Positions 28,081-36,989 of a DNA stretch of 64,000 nucleotides are shown here, piece after piece. Positions within the stretch are counted from its first letter, which is position 1; every line of letters begins with the position of its first letter. Origin of the DNA: Ruminococcus flavefaciens AE3010 (GTDB lineage: Bacteria; Bacillota; Clostridia; Oscillospirales; Ruminococcaceae); the NCBI RefSeq assembly GCF_000526795.1, contig NZ_JAGT01000001.1, positions 124,001-188,000 of the forward strand, in the 5' to 3' direction. The position numbers were made by a program, and so were the translations under genes. The notes under the pieces are model-generated. The model was not told where the DNA came from and made no database searches. It was given only the letters and a program-made list of their open reading frames with translations.

Positions 28081-29055
28081 ATGCAGGAGCCAAAGAAAAA
28101 GAAGCTCAGGCTCAGCAGAGTACTGCTGGCTATGGGCGCTATTGTGGTCACACTTTCAGGAGCTGATACGCTCAGAAGAAGTCTGGCATCACAGCAGCCC
28201 TACAATCTTACAATTAACGGAACATTCCGCAGCTCAGAAGCTCAGGAGGAAGCACCTACGGGAAGCAGCCTTTCGCTGGGAACAACCGACGAAATGACAA
28301 CTGCCTTTGAAGGTGTGAAGTATCTTGGCTATTCTGAGTACGAGATCTCAAAAAATGATCTTGCAGAAGGATTGCTTGCAATATATACCGAAAGCGCTCC
28401 CGCTAAAGAGGAAAACAGTAAAGCACTGGTTGACCTGTCGGAAGAGAAGAACGAATTCTATACCCTTGTTGACGAGGAGGTATTCCTCAACGAGGACGCG
28501 GCAGAGGCACTCAACTCCATGATGGAGGATTATGCAAACCAGACTGCTTTAGCTGATTTTATCGTATACGGAACTACCGATACATATACAGGTGAAAATT
28601 CATACTGCCCAAAGTCTTTCAGCGAGTCCAAGGCAGGTTACTGCGTAGACCTCGCACTTAATGCCTATGGCTCTGTGCTGTCATACGACGGATATGATAC
28701 AGAGGGCTGGATAGTTGAGAACTGCTGGAAGTACGGATTTATAGTAAGGTATCCGCAGAATAAGAAGGACAAGACAGGCAATGAATATTGTCCGTGGCAT
28801 CTCAGATACGTGGGTGAGGTACACGCGGCAATAATGGCTAAAAAGGAAATGTGTCTGGAAGAGTACGTTGACTTCCTTGAGCAGTATACCTTTGAAGAGC
28901 CCTATTCCTTTACGTTCAATAATAAGGGATATCAGGTGTACTCTGTTACCGGAAACGACGAGAAGTACAAAACGAGAGTACCGATATCGGGTAATTACGA
29001 GATTACAGGCGATAATAAGGACGCGTTCATTATCACCGCTTTAAAAAATGAATAA
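28081..29055 (+). CDS. VanY-like (peptidase M15B) homologue with altered metal site
   Basis: A 324-residue protein with a basic N-terminus, one membrane or signal segment (about residues 12-30, RVLLAMGAIVVTLSGADTL) and a C-terminal domain matching VanY D,D-carboxypeptidases: WIVENCWKYGFIVRYPQNK, TGNEYCPWHLRYVG and the LEEYVDFL tail. In VanY the zinc ligands are His and Asp of SxHxxGxAxD and the His of ExxH. Here the first motif is SESKAGYCVD (S181-D190) with Ser at the His position, and the catalytic Glu before PWH is C237. Asp190 and H240 remain. Normal zinc carboxypeptidase activity is doubtful. Ribosome binding site TCGGAGG. Confidence 0.85.
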   Translation: MQEPKKKKLRLSRVLLAMGAIVVTLSGADTLRRSLASQQPYNLTINGTFRSSEAQEEAPTGSSLSLGTTDEMTTAFEGVKYLGYSEYEISKNDLAEGLLAIYTESAPAKEENSKALVDLSEEKNEFYTLVDEEVFLNEDAAEALNSMMEDYANQTALADFIVYGTTDTYTGENSYCPKSFSESKAGYCVDLALNAYGSVLSYDGYDTEGWIVENCWKYGFIVRYPQNKKDKTGNEYCPWHLRYVGEVHAAIMAKKEMCLEEYVDFLEQYTFEEPYSFTFNNKGYQVYSVTGNDEKYKTRVPISGNYEITGDNKDAFIITALKNE

Positions 29056-29061
29056 TATAAG

Positions 29062-29088
29062 GGAGCAGCTTGTTGCTGCTCCTTTTTT
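29062..29088 (+). terminator. Terminator after VanY-like gene
   Basis: GGAGCAGC (29062-29069) pairs with GCTGCTCC (29075-29082), followed by six T residues. Confidence 0.92.
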
Positions 29089-29133
29089 CATTTTTTTGCA
29101 AAAAATCGCATATTATCCTGTGAGGTGATGAAT

Positions 29134-30273
29134 ATGCTGAGAAAATTACGGACCTGGGCTGCTTTTATTGCAATATGCGTATTTTCGGCTTTATTTATGG
29201 GAGCTGTGGAAAGTGAAGAGCCTGAGCCTAAGGCATATGTGCTCATGGAAGCCGAAACACATACGGTACTCAATGAGCTCAACGCCGATAAACGGCTCAA
29301 CGGGAGCTATCTCACAAAGCTTATGAGCGTCCTGCTCATTGCCGAGGATATACAGAATGGGGAGTATTCCCTTGCTGACGAGCTTACGGCTTCCGAGAGC
29401 GTTACAAATACCAAAGGTGCGGTGATATGGCTTGAAAGCGGCGACAAAATAACAGTTGAAGAACTCCTCAAAAGCGTTATTATCGGCAACGCCAACGACG
29501 CAATGACCGTTCTTGCGGAGAAGTCAGCGGGGAGTATCGAGAGCTTCGTCATGGACATGAACGCAAAGGCTTTTGACCTTGGACTCCGCGATACAAGGTT
29601 CGTTTCGCCTTATGGGTATTATTCGCCCGATGAGTACACCACAGCCCATGATATGGCGGTGATATGCTGTCAGCTGGCGGAGTACGACTTCCTTGCGCCC
29701 ATGTTTACAACGTGGCGTGACTTCGTAAAGGGCGGTAGAACAGAGCTTGTCAGCGAGAACACTCTCACAAGGACGTACGACCGACACATCGGCTTCAAGG
29801 CCTGCCATTCCGATGAAGCGGGATACTGCATTGCGGAGGGCGGCAGAAACGAAAAGGGCAGTACTTTTGTCTCGGTAGTTCTTGGTTCTGAGAATGAGGA
29901 TATATCCTTCGGGACGGCAAAAAGGCTTTTGCGCAGCGGCTTCAGCGGCTATAAGGTGACCTTTACCATGTTCCCCGACGAGATGCTTGCTCCCGTAAAG
30001 GTGAAAAACGGAACTGCTTCAGCTGTTGAGATATACCTGAAAGAGCAGGGAAAAGCGGCTGTTCCAAAGGGCTCGGGAGAGCTTCGTGCCCGTGTGGTCA
30101 TCCCCGAATACCTGACAGCTCCCGTAAGAATTGGTCAGCCAATCGGTACGGCAGCCTTCTATAATGACGATATGCTTGTCTATGAGACTGAACTGCTTAC
30201 TAAAAGCGCCGTTCCCAAGCTGAGCTACAGTTATGTTTTGGGTAAGCTGTTGGAGAAAATGATGGAAAAATAA
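29134..30273 (+). CDS. DD-carboxypeptidase (DacF-like) homologue with degenerate active site
   Basis: A 379-residue secreted S11 peptidase homologue with a signal peptide (residues 1-25) and a C-terminal region of the PBP5 type. Alignment by eye is gap-free through DKRLNGSYLTKLM. The nucleophile of SxxK is Tyr (YLTK, 59-62; a Ser lies one residue earlier), SxN is NAN (119-121), and KTG is KAC (222-224). The surrounding framework (SDEAGYC, FVSPYGYYSPDEYTTAHDM) is well kept. Peptidase activity is unlikely. It follows the VanY-like gene in the same direction after a terminator. The start at 29134 fits GAGGTGA 6-7 bases upstream; 29125 and 29128 are alternatives. Confidence 0.86.
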   Translation: MLRKLRTWAAFIAICVFSALFMGAVESEEPEPKAYVLMEAETHTVLNELNADKRLNGSYLTKLMSVLLIAEDIQNGEYSLADELTASESVTNTKGAVIWLESGDKITVEELLKSVIIGNANDAMTVLAEKSAGSIESFVMDMNAKAFDLGLRDTRFVSPYGYYSPDEYTTAHDMAVICCQLAEYDFLAPMFTTWRDFVKGGRTELVSENTLTRTYDRHIGFKACHSDEAGYCIAEGGRNEKGSTFVSVVLGSENEDISFGTAKRLLRSGFSGYKVTFTMFPDEMLAPVKVKNGTASAVEIYLKEQGKAAVPKGSGELRARVVIPEYLTAPVRIGQPIGTAAFYNDDMLVYETELLTKSAVPKLSYSYVLGKLLEKMMEK

Positions 30274-30323
30274 GAGAATAATTGTTATAAATATACAAAT
30301 GTTGAAATTGTTACGCAAAGGGC

Positions 30324-30352
30324 TTGAAAAAAATCCGAAAATATAGTATCAT
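30324..30352 (+). promoter_or_regulatory. Promoter of pgi
   Basis: TTGAAA (30324-30329), 17 bases, TATCAT (30347-30352), 55 bases before the start codon. Confidence 0.75.
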
Positions 30353-30407
30353 AAAGATGGTAAATTATATTTGTATGGCTTTTCATACATATTGGAGGTA
30401 AATTCTA

Positions 30408-31742
30408 ATGTCTTTAAAACTCAACACCAAATACTTGAAGGACTTCGTCAATGCTGACGAGCTGACAGGCATCAAGGCTCAGGTAGAGGCTGCTGCTCAG
30501 TCACTTCACAGCAAGTCAGGTCTGGGCAATGACTTTTTAGGCTGGGTAGAGCTCCCTACAGCCTATGATAAGGAAGAATTTGCACGTATCAAGGCAGCTG
30601 CCGAGAGAATAAAGGCAAATTCCGATATCCTTATCGTTATCGGTATCGGTGGTTCATATCTCGGTGCAAGAGCAGCTATCGAGCTTCTCAAGTCTCCTCT
30701 TTATAACAATATGAAGAAGGACACACCTGATATCTACTACGTTGGAAACAGCATCAACCCTGCTTACCTTAACGAGATCATTGCACTCTGTGAGGGTAAG
30801 GACTTCTCTGTAAACGTTATCTCTAAGTCAGGTACTACTACAGAGCCCGCTCTTGCTTTCAGGATCTTCAAGAAAATGGTTGAGGATAAATACGGCAAGA
30901 AAGAGGCTAAGAACCGTATTTTCGCTACTACAGACAAGGCAAGAGGAACTCTCAAGAACCTCTCTGACGCTGAGGGTTACGAGACTTTCGTTATCCCTGA
31001 CGATGTAGGAGGACGTTTCTCAGTTCTTACAGCTGTTGGTCTGCTTCCTATCGCAGTTGCAGGCTGTGACATCGACGCTCTTATGAAGGGTGCCGCTAAG
31101 GCACAGGCTGATTTCTGCGCTGATTTCGACAACAACGACTGCTATAAGTATGCTGCACTCAGAAATATCCTTTATAGAAAGGGCAAGTCAGTTGAAATGC
31201 TGGTTTCTTACGACCCAAGCTTCGTAATGATGTCTGAGTGGTACAAGCAGCTCTTCGGCGAGAGCGAGGGCAAGGACAACAAGGGTATATTCCCGTCAGC
31301 AGCTGTTTTCTCAACAGATCTTCACTCAATGGGCCAGTATATCCAGGACGGTGCAAGAATCCTCTTCGAGACAGTCGTTGATATCAAGAAGCCCAAGACT
31401 GATCTCTTCCTGGAGCCCGACGCAGAGAACCTTGACGGACTCAACTTCCTTACAAACCAGAATATGTCCATCGTAAACAGAAAGGCTTTCGAGGGTACAG
31501 TTCTCGCTCATACAGAGGGCGGTGTTCCAAATATCATACTCGAGCTTGATGATACTACAGAGGAAAATGTAGGCTACATGATCTACTTCTTTGAGAAAGC
31601 TTGTGCTATCTCAGGCTATGTTCTCGGAGTTAATCCTTTCAATCAGCCGGGTGTTGAAAGCTATAAGTCCAATATGTTTGCACTTCTCGGCAAGCCCGGA
31701 TATGAGGGCGCAAAGGCAGCTCTTGAAGCTAAGCTCGGCTGA
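30408..31742 (+). CDS. pgi: Glucose-6-phosphate isomerase
   Basis: A 444-residue Pgi of the short bacterial type interconverting glucose 6-phosphate and fructose 6-phosphate in glycolysis. Sugar-phosphate motifs [35 protein letters not shown] and the C-terminal [19 protein letters not shown] are present. TGGAGGT precedes ATG. It uses a narrower, high-expression codon set (many CTC, GTT, ATC) than its neighbours and has its own promoter. Confidence 0.97.
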   Translation: MSLKLNTKYLKDFVNADELTGIKAQVEAAAQSLHSKSGLGNDFLGWVELPTAYDKEEFARIKAAAERIKANSDILIVIGIGGSYLGARAAIELLKSPLYNNMKKDTPDIYYVGNSINPAYLNEIIALCEGKDFSVNVISKSGTTTEPALAFRIFKKMVEDKYGKKEAKNRIFATTDKARGTLKNLSDAEGYETFVIPDDVGGRFSVLTAVGLLPIAVAGCDIDALMKGAAKAQADFCADFDNNDCYKYAALRNILYRKGKSVEMLVSYDPSFVMMSEWYKQLFGESEGKDNKGIFPSAAVFSTDLHSMGQYIQDGARILFETVVDIKKPKTDLFLEPDAENLDGLNFLTNQNMSIVNRKAFEGTVLAHTEGGVPNIILELDDTTEENVGYMIYFFEKACAISGYVLGVNPFNQPGVESYKSNMFALLGKPGYEGAKAALEAKLG

Positions 31743-31812
31743 TAGGTCCGTTTAGCTCATAATACAAAATATAATACGTCACAAATGCCGCAAGGCACGG
31801 AAGGAGTAAATT

Positions 31813-32220
31813 ATGATTAAACTTATTACAGGCAAAAAAGGCACAGGTAAGACAAAGATACTCATCGACCAGATCAACGAGGCTGTAAAGTCTACAAACG
31901 GCAACCTCGTTTGCATCGAAAAGGGCGATAATATCAGACGTTCTATCAGCTTCAGAGTTAGATGGTGCGATACAGAGAGCTTTGCTATCGAGGGTGTAGA
32001 TGCATTCTACGGCTTTGTAGCAGGTATGCTGGCAGGCAACTACGATATCAAGGACGTTTTTGTTGACGGTATCCTCAAGATCGTTGGCAGAGATTACGAT
32101 GCTCTTGGCGGACTTTTCGAGAAGCTGGACAAGCTCACAGGCGAAGAGGCTACTATCGTATTCACAGTTTCTGCTGATGATGCAGAGCTTCCCGAGAGCG
32201 TTAAGCAGTTCATCAAGTAA
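31813..32220 (+). CDS. Small P-loop nucleotide-binding protein of unknown function
   Basis: A 135-residue protein starting with a Walker A motif (ITGKKGTGKTKIL, residues 5-17). A possible Walker B-like segment is FVDGILKIVG or ATIVFTVSADD. It resembles conserved clostridial proteins loosely annotated as ATP-binding; no function is known to me. GGAAGGAG precedes ATG. It follows pgi by 70 bases without a clear terminator, so it may be co-transcribed. Confidence 0.8.
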   Translation: MIKLITGKKGTGKTKILIDQINEAVKSTNGNLVCIEKGDNIRRSISFRVRWCDTESFAIEGVDAFYGFVAGMLAGNYDIKDVFVDGILKIVGRDYDALGGLFEKLDKLTGEEATIVFTVSADDAELPESVKQFIK

Positions 32221-32255
32221 TTCTGCGAAAAATTTGAAATTTTTACACCGAAGTA

Positions 32256-32284
32256 TTGACAGATAAAGTCATTTGGTGTATAAT
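32256..32284 (+). promoter_or_regulatory. Promoter of DUF177-rpmF operon
   Basis: TTGACA (32256-32261), 17 bases, TATAAT (32279-32284): fully consensus, as expected for a ribosomal protein operon. Confidence 0.92.
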
Positions 32285-32314
32285 ATATCTTATAGTGCTC
32301 TGAAGGATTGTTAT

Positions 32315-32764
32315 ATGAAGATCAATTTAAAGCAGATATTCAATATTGTCGGAGAGAAAAAAGATTTCTCCTATGAGATAACCGCAGACGAATTCAATGA
32401 TATAAAAGGTTTTTCCTTTGGTTCGGACGTTAGTCTCAGCGGAAAATTCTACAACAGAGCAGGTGTAGTCTATCTTGACTATACCGCTGTATTCAAGCTT
32501 CTTCACACCTGCGACAGGTGTCTGAAAGAGTTTTCCGAGGACTATGATCTTTCTTTCGATCATATTGTTGTTCCTTCCGTCAGCAACGACGATAACGATG
32601 ATTATCTTGTGGCAGACGGCGAGAGCATTGAATTGAATGAAGTTGCACTGAACGATATTCTTCTCAGCCTGCCGACTAAGGTGCTTTGCAGGGAAGACTG
32701 CAAGGGACTTTGTATGGTATGCGGCTGCGACCTGAATGAGACTCAGTGTGATCATCTTAATTAA
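32315..32764 (+). CDS. YceD/DUF177 family protein
   Basis: A 149-residue protein with the DUF177 pattern: CDRCLKEFSEDYDLSFDH in the middle and the C-terminal cysteine group LCREDCKGLCMVCGCDLNE. This family is regularly encoded just before rpmF and is linked to 23S rRNA maturation in plants and bacteria. The start at 32315 follows GAAGGA; the next gene, rpmF, begins 34 bases downstream. Confidence 0.92.
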   Translation: MKINLKQIFNIVGEKKDFSYEITADEFNDIKGFSFGSDVSLSGKFYNRAGVVYLDYTAVFKLLHTCDRCLKEFSEDYDLSFDHIVVPSVSNDDNDDYLVADGESIELNEVALNDILLSLPTKVLCREDCKGLCMVCGCDLNETQCDHLN

Positions 32765-32798
32765 TCTGAGCCGTGAGGCTCTGTAAGGAGGTGCCAGA

Positions 32799-32984
32799 AT
32801 GGCTGTACCAAAGAGAAAAACTTCTAAGGCAAGACGCGATAAGAGACGCAGTGCTGTATGGAAGCTTGAAGCACCCGCAATGTCCAAGTGTGACAACTGC
32901 GGCGCATATAAGGCTCCGCATAAGGTTTGCAAAAACTGCGGATTCTATAAGGGCGTTGAGGTCCTTAAGATCGACGCTGAATAA
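32799..32984 (+). CDS. rpmF: 50S ribosomal protein L32
   Basis: A 61-residue basic protein starting [17 protein letters not shown], with a four-Cys zinc ribbon (CDNC and CKNC). This is the zinc-containing form of L32. AAGGAGGT precedes ATG. It is coupled with the DUF177 gene under a consensus promoter and ends at a hairpin terminator. Confidence 0.97.
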   Translation: MAVPKRKTSKARRDKRRSAVWKLEAPAMSKCDNCGAYKAPHKVCKNCGFYKGVEVLKIDAE

Positions 32985-33007
32985 TCGGCTTGATCCGATA
33001 AAAGAGA

Positions 33008-33042
33008 AGGAGAGGAGGAGTGGATCCTTCTCTCCTTTTTAA
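33008..33042 (+). terminator. Terminator after rpmF
   Basis: AAGGAGAG (33008-33015) pairs with CTCTCCTT (33030-33037), followed by TTTAAG. Confidence 0.7.
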
Positions 33043-33138
33043 GTTTCAGCGGATATCTCAGTGCTTATGAAAGCTTATATTCGTATAATACAGCTGTGAG
33101 CTGACGCAGTGTAAATATATCGGCTTTTGGGGGAGAAT

Positions 33139-33912
33139 ATGGAAAAGGACAGCAGGCTAAAAGTCATAAACCGCGATGTGATAAAGTATATCATTATATT
33201 TTTCATGTTCTGGGGACACCTCTTTGCATGGCTCAGCGTGGGCGATACACCGCCCGACGGTCTGTTTGAGGACTGCCCCTTATGGCAGAGGATATTCATC
33301 GAGCTGAGTCTGCTTACTCCGCCTGTTATGTTTTTCTTTATTGCCGACGGCTACAAGTATACCCGTTCCGTGAAGAAATACGCTCAGAGGCTGTTCCTGT
33401 TCGCGTGTATAACACAGGTGCCCTTTACCATTTTGTGGGGACCTATAACAGGCTGGTGGGGCGCTAACATCATGTTCACCCTGTTTTTCTGTCTGCTTAC
33501 ACTGTGCGCTTGGGAGAGCCATTTCAAGCTCTGGCAGCGCATCGCCCTTGTGATGCTGATATGCGGAGCTACGGCAGTCCTTGTTTCCGAGTGGATGATA
33601 TTCGGTCCGCTCACTGTGCTGGGACTCCATATTTTCCGCGAAAAGCCAAAGGCAAGGCTCATATGGTACAGCTCGGTATGGGCAGCTTATATCCTGATGA
33701 GCTTCATACCTTACTGTATACAGGGCTTAAAGCCTATAATGATAGAGGTCACAGCTGTGCATATATTCGACTTTGCTGCGGCATATGCCCTGATGACCGT
33801 ATTTTATAACGGAAAAAAGGGAAGATTCCCGAAATTTTCCAAGTGGTTTTTCTATATATTCTATCCTGCCCATTTATGGCTGGCAGTGATACTGAGACTG
33901 GTTTTGAAATAA
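33139..33912 (+). CDS. TraX family membrane protein
   Basis: A 257-residue integral membrane protein with about eight hydrophobic segments. It matches the TraX family (RDVIKYIIIFFMFWGHLFAW at the start, IADGYKYTRSVKKYAQRLFLFA, and the closing FYIFYPAHLWLAVILRL). TraX of the F plasmid acetylates pilin; chromosomal relatives in Firmicutes are uncharacterised and probably acylate a surface molecule. The start at 33139 follows GGGGGAG; the TTG at 33127 overlaps that site and is less likely. Confidence 0.88.
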   Translation: MEKDSRLKVINRDVIKYIIIFFMFWGHLFAWLSVGDTPPDGLFEDCPLWQRIFIELSLLTPPVMFFFIADGYKYTRSVKKYAQRLFLFACITQVPFTILWGPITGWWGANIMFTLFFCLLTLCAWESHFKLWQRIALVMLICGATAVLVSEWMIFGPLTVLGLHIFREKPKARLIWYSSVWAAYILMSFIPYCIQGLKPIMIEVTAVHIFDFAAAYALMTVFYNGKKGRFPKFSKWFFYIFYPAHLWLAVILRLVLK

Positions 33913-33936
33913 AAAGAGAGAAAGGAGAGCAATGTA

Positions 33937-35265
33937 ATGTCATTACCGATAGTTGCAGTTGTTGGACGTCCTAATGTAGGAAAGTCCACACTTTTCAACA
34001 AGCTTATAGGACAGCGCTTATCTATCGTAGAGGATACTCCCGGTGTTACACGCGACCGTATCTACTCTAAGTGTGAATGGCGCGGCAAGGAGTTCATGGT
34101 GGTGGATACAGGCGGTATTGAGCCTGACAGCAACGACGTTATCCTTGCACAGATGAGAAGACAGTCGGAGCTTGCTATCGAAAAGGCTGACGTTATCGTC
34201 TTTGTCACCGATATTCGCTGCGGAGTTACCGCTGACGATTACGCTGTGGCACAGATGCTCCTGAAAAGCGGCAAGCCTATTGTTCTTGCTGTAAATAAAG
34301 TTGATAATCTCGGAGACCCTCCGCTGGAGCTTTACGAGTTCTATAATCTGGGACTGGGCGATCCCTATCCTATATCCTCCGTTCACGGACACGGTACAGG
34401 CGATATGCTGGACAAAGTATATGAGAGCCTGCCTGACGGTGAGGAGGCGGATTACGGAGAGGATCACATCAAGGTAGCCGTTATCGGTAAGCCTAACGCA
34501 GGAAAGTCCTCACTTATCAACAAGATAGCAGGCGAGGAGCGCGTTATAGTTTCCGATATTGCGGGAACTACCCGTGATTCAACGGATACAGTCATCGAGA
34601 ATGAGTTCGGCAAGTTCGTTTTCATCGATACAGCAGGTATCCGCAAGAAGTCAAAGGTCACGGAAAAGGTGGAGCATTACAGCGTTCTCCGTGCATATAT
34701 GGCTGTTGACAGAGCTGATGTGTGCGTAATTATGCTTGACGCCTCTGAGGGCTTCACAGAGCAGGATTCAAAGGTAGCGGGCTACGCTCACGAACAGGGA
34801 AAAGCCTGCGTTGTAGCTGTCAACAAGTGGGATCTCATCGAAAAGGACGATAAGACCATGCAGGAGTACAGAACAAAGCTGGAAAACGACTTCAGCTTCA
34901 TGTCATACGTACCCTTTGTATTTATCTCCGCAAAGACAGGGCAGCGTATCAACAAGCTCTATGAGCTTATCAAGTACGTATATGAGCAGAACAGCATGAG
35001 AATATCCACAGGTATGCTCAATGATGTCCTTGCCTATGCCACTACAAGAGTTCAGCCCCCCTCAGACAAGGGCAGACGACTGAAAATATACTACATGACT
35101 CAGCCCTCCACAAAGCCGCCTACCTTCGTTACATTCGTAAACAGGGCAGACCTTTTCCATTTCTCATACAGAAGATATATTGAAAATCAAATACGCTCAA
35201 CATTCGGACTTGAAGGAACTCCTGTTCGTTTTATTGTCCGTGAGAGGGGAGGAAATGATAAATAA
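33937..35265 (+). CDS. der: Ribosome biogenesis GTPase Der
   Basis: A 442-residue protein with two tandem GTPase domains: GRPNVGKSTLFNKLIG (residues 9-24) with DTGG and NKVD, then GKPNAGKSSLINKIAG with DTAGI and NKWD. The C-terminal KH-like domain ends the protein. Der acts in 50S subunit assembly. AAAGGAG precedes ATG. Its stop overlaps the plsY start (TAATG). Confidence 0.97.
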   Translation: MSLPIVAVVGRPNVGKSTLFNKLIGQRLSIVEDTPGVTRDRIYSKCEWRGKEFMVVDTGGIEPDSNDVILAQMRRQSELAIEKADVIVFVTDIRCGVTADDYAVAQMLLKSGKPIVLAVNKVDNLGDPPLELYEFYNLGLGDPYPISSVHGHGTGDMLDKVYESLPDGEEADYGEDHIKVAVIGKPNAGKSSLINKIAGEERVIVSDIAGTTRDSTDTVIENEFGKFVFIDTAGIRKKSKVTEKVEHYSVLRAYMAVDRADVCVIMLDASEGFTEQDSKVAGYAHEQGKACVVAVNKWDLIEKDDKTMQEYRTKLENDFSFMSYVPFVFISAKTGQRINKLYELIKYVYEQNSMRISTGMLNDVLAYATTRVQPPSDKGRRLKIYYMTQPSTKPPTFVTFVNRADLFHFSYRRYIENQIRSTFGLEGTPVRFIVRERGGNDK

Positions 35266-35945
35266 TGAAGGTGTTTTTCTCGATTATTGCTGCCGCAGGT
35301 CTTGGCTATTTCCTCGGCAGTCTCAATTTCTCTATCATTGTTGTCAGAATGATGACAGGCAGAGATATCCGCGATATGGGCAGTAAGAACGCAGGTCTCA
35401 CCAATACCCTGAGATGCGCAGGCAAGCCATGTGCCCTCCTTACTCTCATAGGCGATCTTCTCAAGGGCGTTATAGCAGTATTCCTTGCAAGAGGCTTCTG
35501 CCACCTGCTACACGCAGGTTTGCTCCCCGGAAATGATACCCACTATATAGGCTATATAGCAGGCCTCTTCGCTATTATAGGACATGTTTTTCCTATATAC
35601 TACGGCTTCAAGGGCGGAAAGGGCGTTCTTGTGGGAGCAGCTTCATTCCTTGCAGTTGACTACAAGGTATTCCTTGCACTTCTTGCTATTTTTGTAGTGA
35701 TACTTGCAATATCCAAGTACGTTTCACTTGCGTCAATGATCTCAACAGCATACTGTCCGCTGGCAACACTGCTTATGTCATGGATAGTTGACGGCTATTC
35801 CTTTGGAAGAAGCTGTTTCTATATGCTTTTGTCACTGCCAATGGCGGCAATGGTCATATATATGCACCGCACAAATATCCGGAGACTTATTGACGGAAAT
35901 GAGAATAAATTTACATTCAACACCATAGATATAGGCAGAGACTGA
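35265..35945 (+). CDS. plsY: Glycerol-3-phosphate acyltransferase PlsY
   Basis: A 226-residue membrane enzyme with about six helices that transfers acyl groups from acyl phosphate to glycerol 3-phosphate. Family motifs GSLNFSIIVVRMMTGRDIRDMGSKNAG-type (residues 19-45), GHVFPIYYGFKGGKG and the later TNIRRLIDG are present. The sequence has somewhat longer loops than PlsY of Bacillus. It is translationally coupled to der and followed by gpsA, the enzyme making its substrate. Confidence 0.93.
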   Translation: MKVFFSIIAAAGLGYFLGSLNFSIIVVRMMTGRDIRDMGSKNAGLTNTLRCAGKPCALLTLIGDLLKGVIAVFLARGFCHLLHAGLLPGNDTHYIGYIAGLFAIIGHVFPIYYGFKGGKGVLVGAASFLAVDYKVFLALLAIFVVILAISKYVSLASMISTAYCPLATLLMSWIVDGYSFGRSCFYMLLSLPMAAMVIYMHRTNIRRLIDGNENKFTFNTIDIGRD

Positions 35946-35968
35946 TTTATCGTAAGGAGTGATCTTCT

Positions 35969-36961
35969 ATGGCAAAAATAGTTATACTCGGTTCGGGCGG
36001 TTTTGGTCTTGCACTTGCAATAATGGCTGAACACTGCGGAAAACATGATGTTACAGTATGGTCGAAGTTCCAGTCGGAAATAGATGATATCCGCTCTCAC
36101 GGAGAGCATGTACAGAAGCTCCCCGGAGTTCCTGTGTCAGAGAGCATCGCAATGACAAGCGATATATCCTGTATCAAGGGCTGCGATATGCTTGTATTCG
36201 GCATACCGTCCTCATTTGTACGCAGCGTGGCAAAGGAAGCTGCGCCATACTGCGATGATAATATGGTCATTGTCAATACAGGCAAGGGACTTGAAGAGGG
36301 CAGCCTTAAAACTCTCAGCGAGGTCATATGTGAGGAGATACCCACAAAGAAAATGGTAGTGCTTTCAGGTCCGTCCCATGCTGAGGAAGTGGCAAGATGC
36401 GTGCCCACAACTGTTGTTGCAGCCTCTGAGAATCACGAAGCTGCCGAGTATGTTCAGCGTGAATTCGGCAATAATTTTATGAGGATATATCTCAACGACG
36501 ATGTAAAGGGCTGCGAGATAGGCGGAGCTCTCAAGAATATCATTGCTCTCTGCGTTGGTATATGCGACGGTCTGGGCTACGGTGACAACACCAAGGCTGC
36601 ACTTATGACCCGCGGTATCCATGAGATAGCCCGCCTCGGAAAAGCGGCAGGCGCTAACCCTGTAACTTTCAGCGGTCTCACAGGTATCGGAGACCTTATC
36701 GTTACCTGTACAAGTATGCACAGCCGCAACAGACGTGCAGGCATACTTATCGGTCAGGGAGTATCTCCCGAGGAAGCTGTTGAACGCGTAGGCACTGTTG
36801 AGGGCTATTTCTGCTGCAAGGCTGCATACGGTCTTGCAAAGCGTCTCGGCGTTGAACTTCCTATTACCGAGCAGCTCAATGAGGTGCTTTTCAACGGCGG
36901 AGATGTAAGACACGCACTGGGCGCACTTATGAACCGTCCACAGATCTACGAAGAAATATAA
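35969..36961 (+). CDS. gpsA: NAD(P)-dependent glycerol-3-phosphate dehydrogenase
   Basis: A 330-residue enzyme reducing dihydroxyacetone phosphate to glycerol 3-phosphate for phospholipid synthesis. Cofactor loop GSGGFGLALAIM, VNTGKGLE, LSGPSHAEEVAR and the catalytic-site GGALKNIIALCVGICDGLGYGDNTKAAL region are intact. It lies 23 bases after plsY; gene order der-plsY-gpsA is common in Clostridia. Confidence 0.96.
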   Translation: MAKIVILGSGGFGLALAIMAEHCGKHDVTVWSKFQSEIDDIRSHGEHVQKLPGVPVSESIAMTSDISCIKGCDMLVFGIPSSFVRSVAKEAAPYCDDNMVIVNTGKGLEEGSLKTLSEVICEEIPTKKMVVLSGPSHAEEVARCVPTTVVAASENHEAAEYVQREFGNNFMRIYLNDDVKGCEIGGALKNIIALCVGICDGLGYGDNTKAALMTRGIHEIARLGKAAGANPVTFSGLTGIGDLIVTCTSMHSRNRRAGILIGQGVSPEEAVERVGTVEGYFCCKAAYGLAKRLGVELPITEQLNEVLFNGGDVRHALGALMNRPQIYEEI

Positions 36962-36989
36962 TAAGCGACACTATACGAGGTGAATTAAA

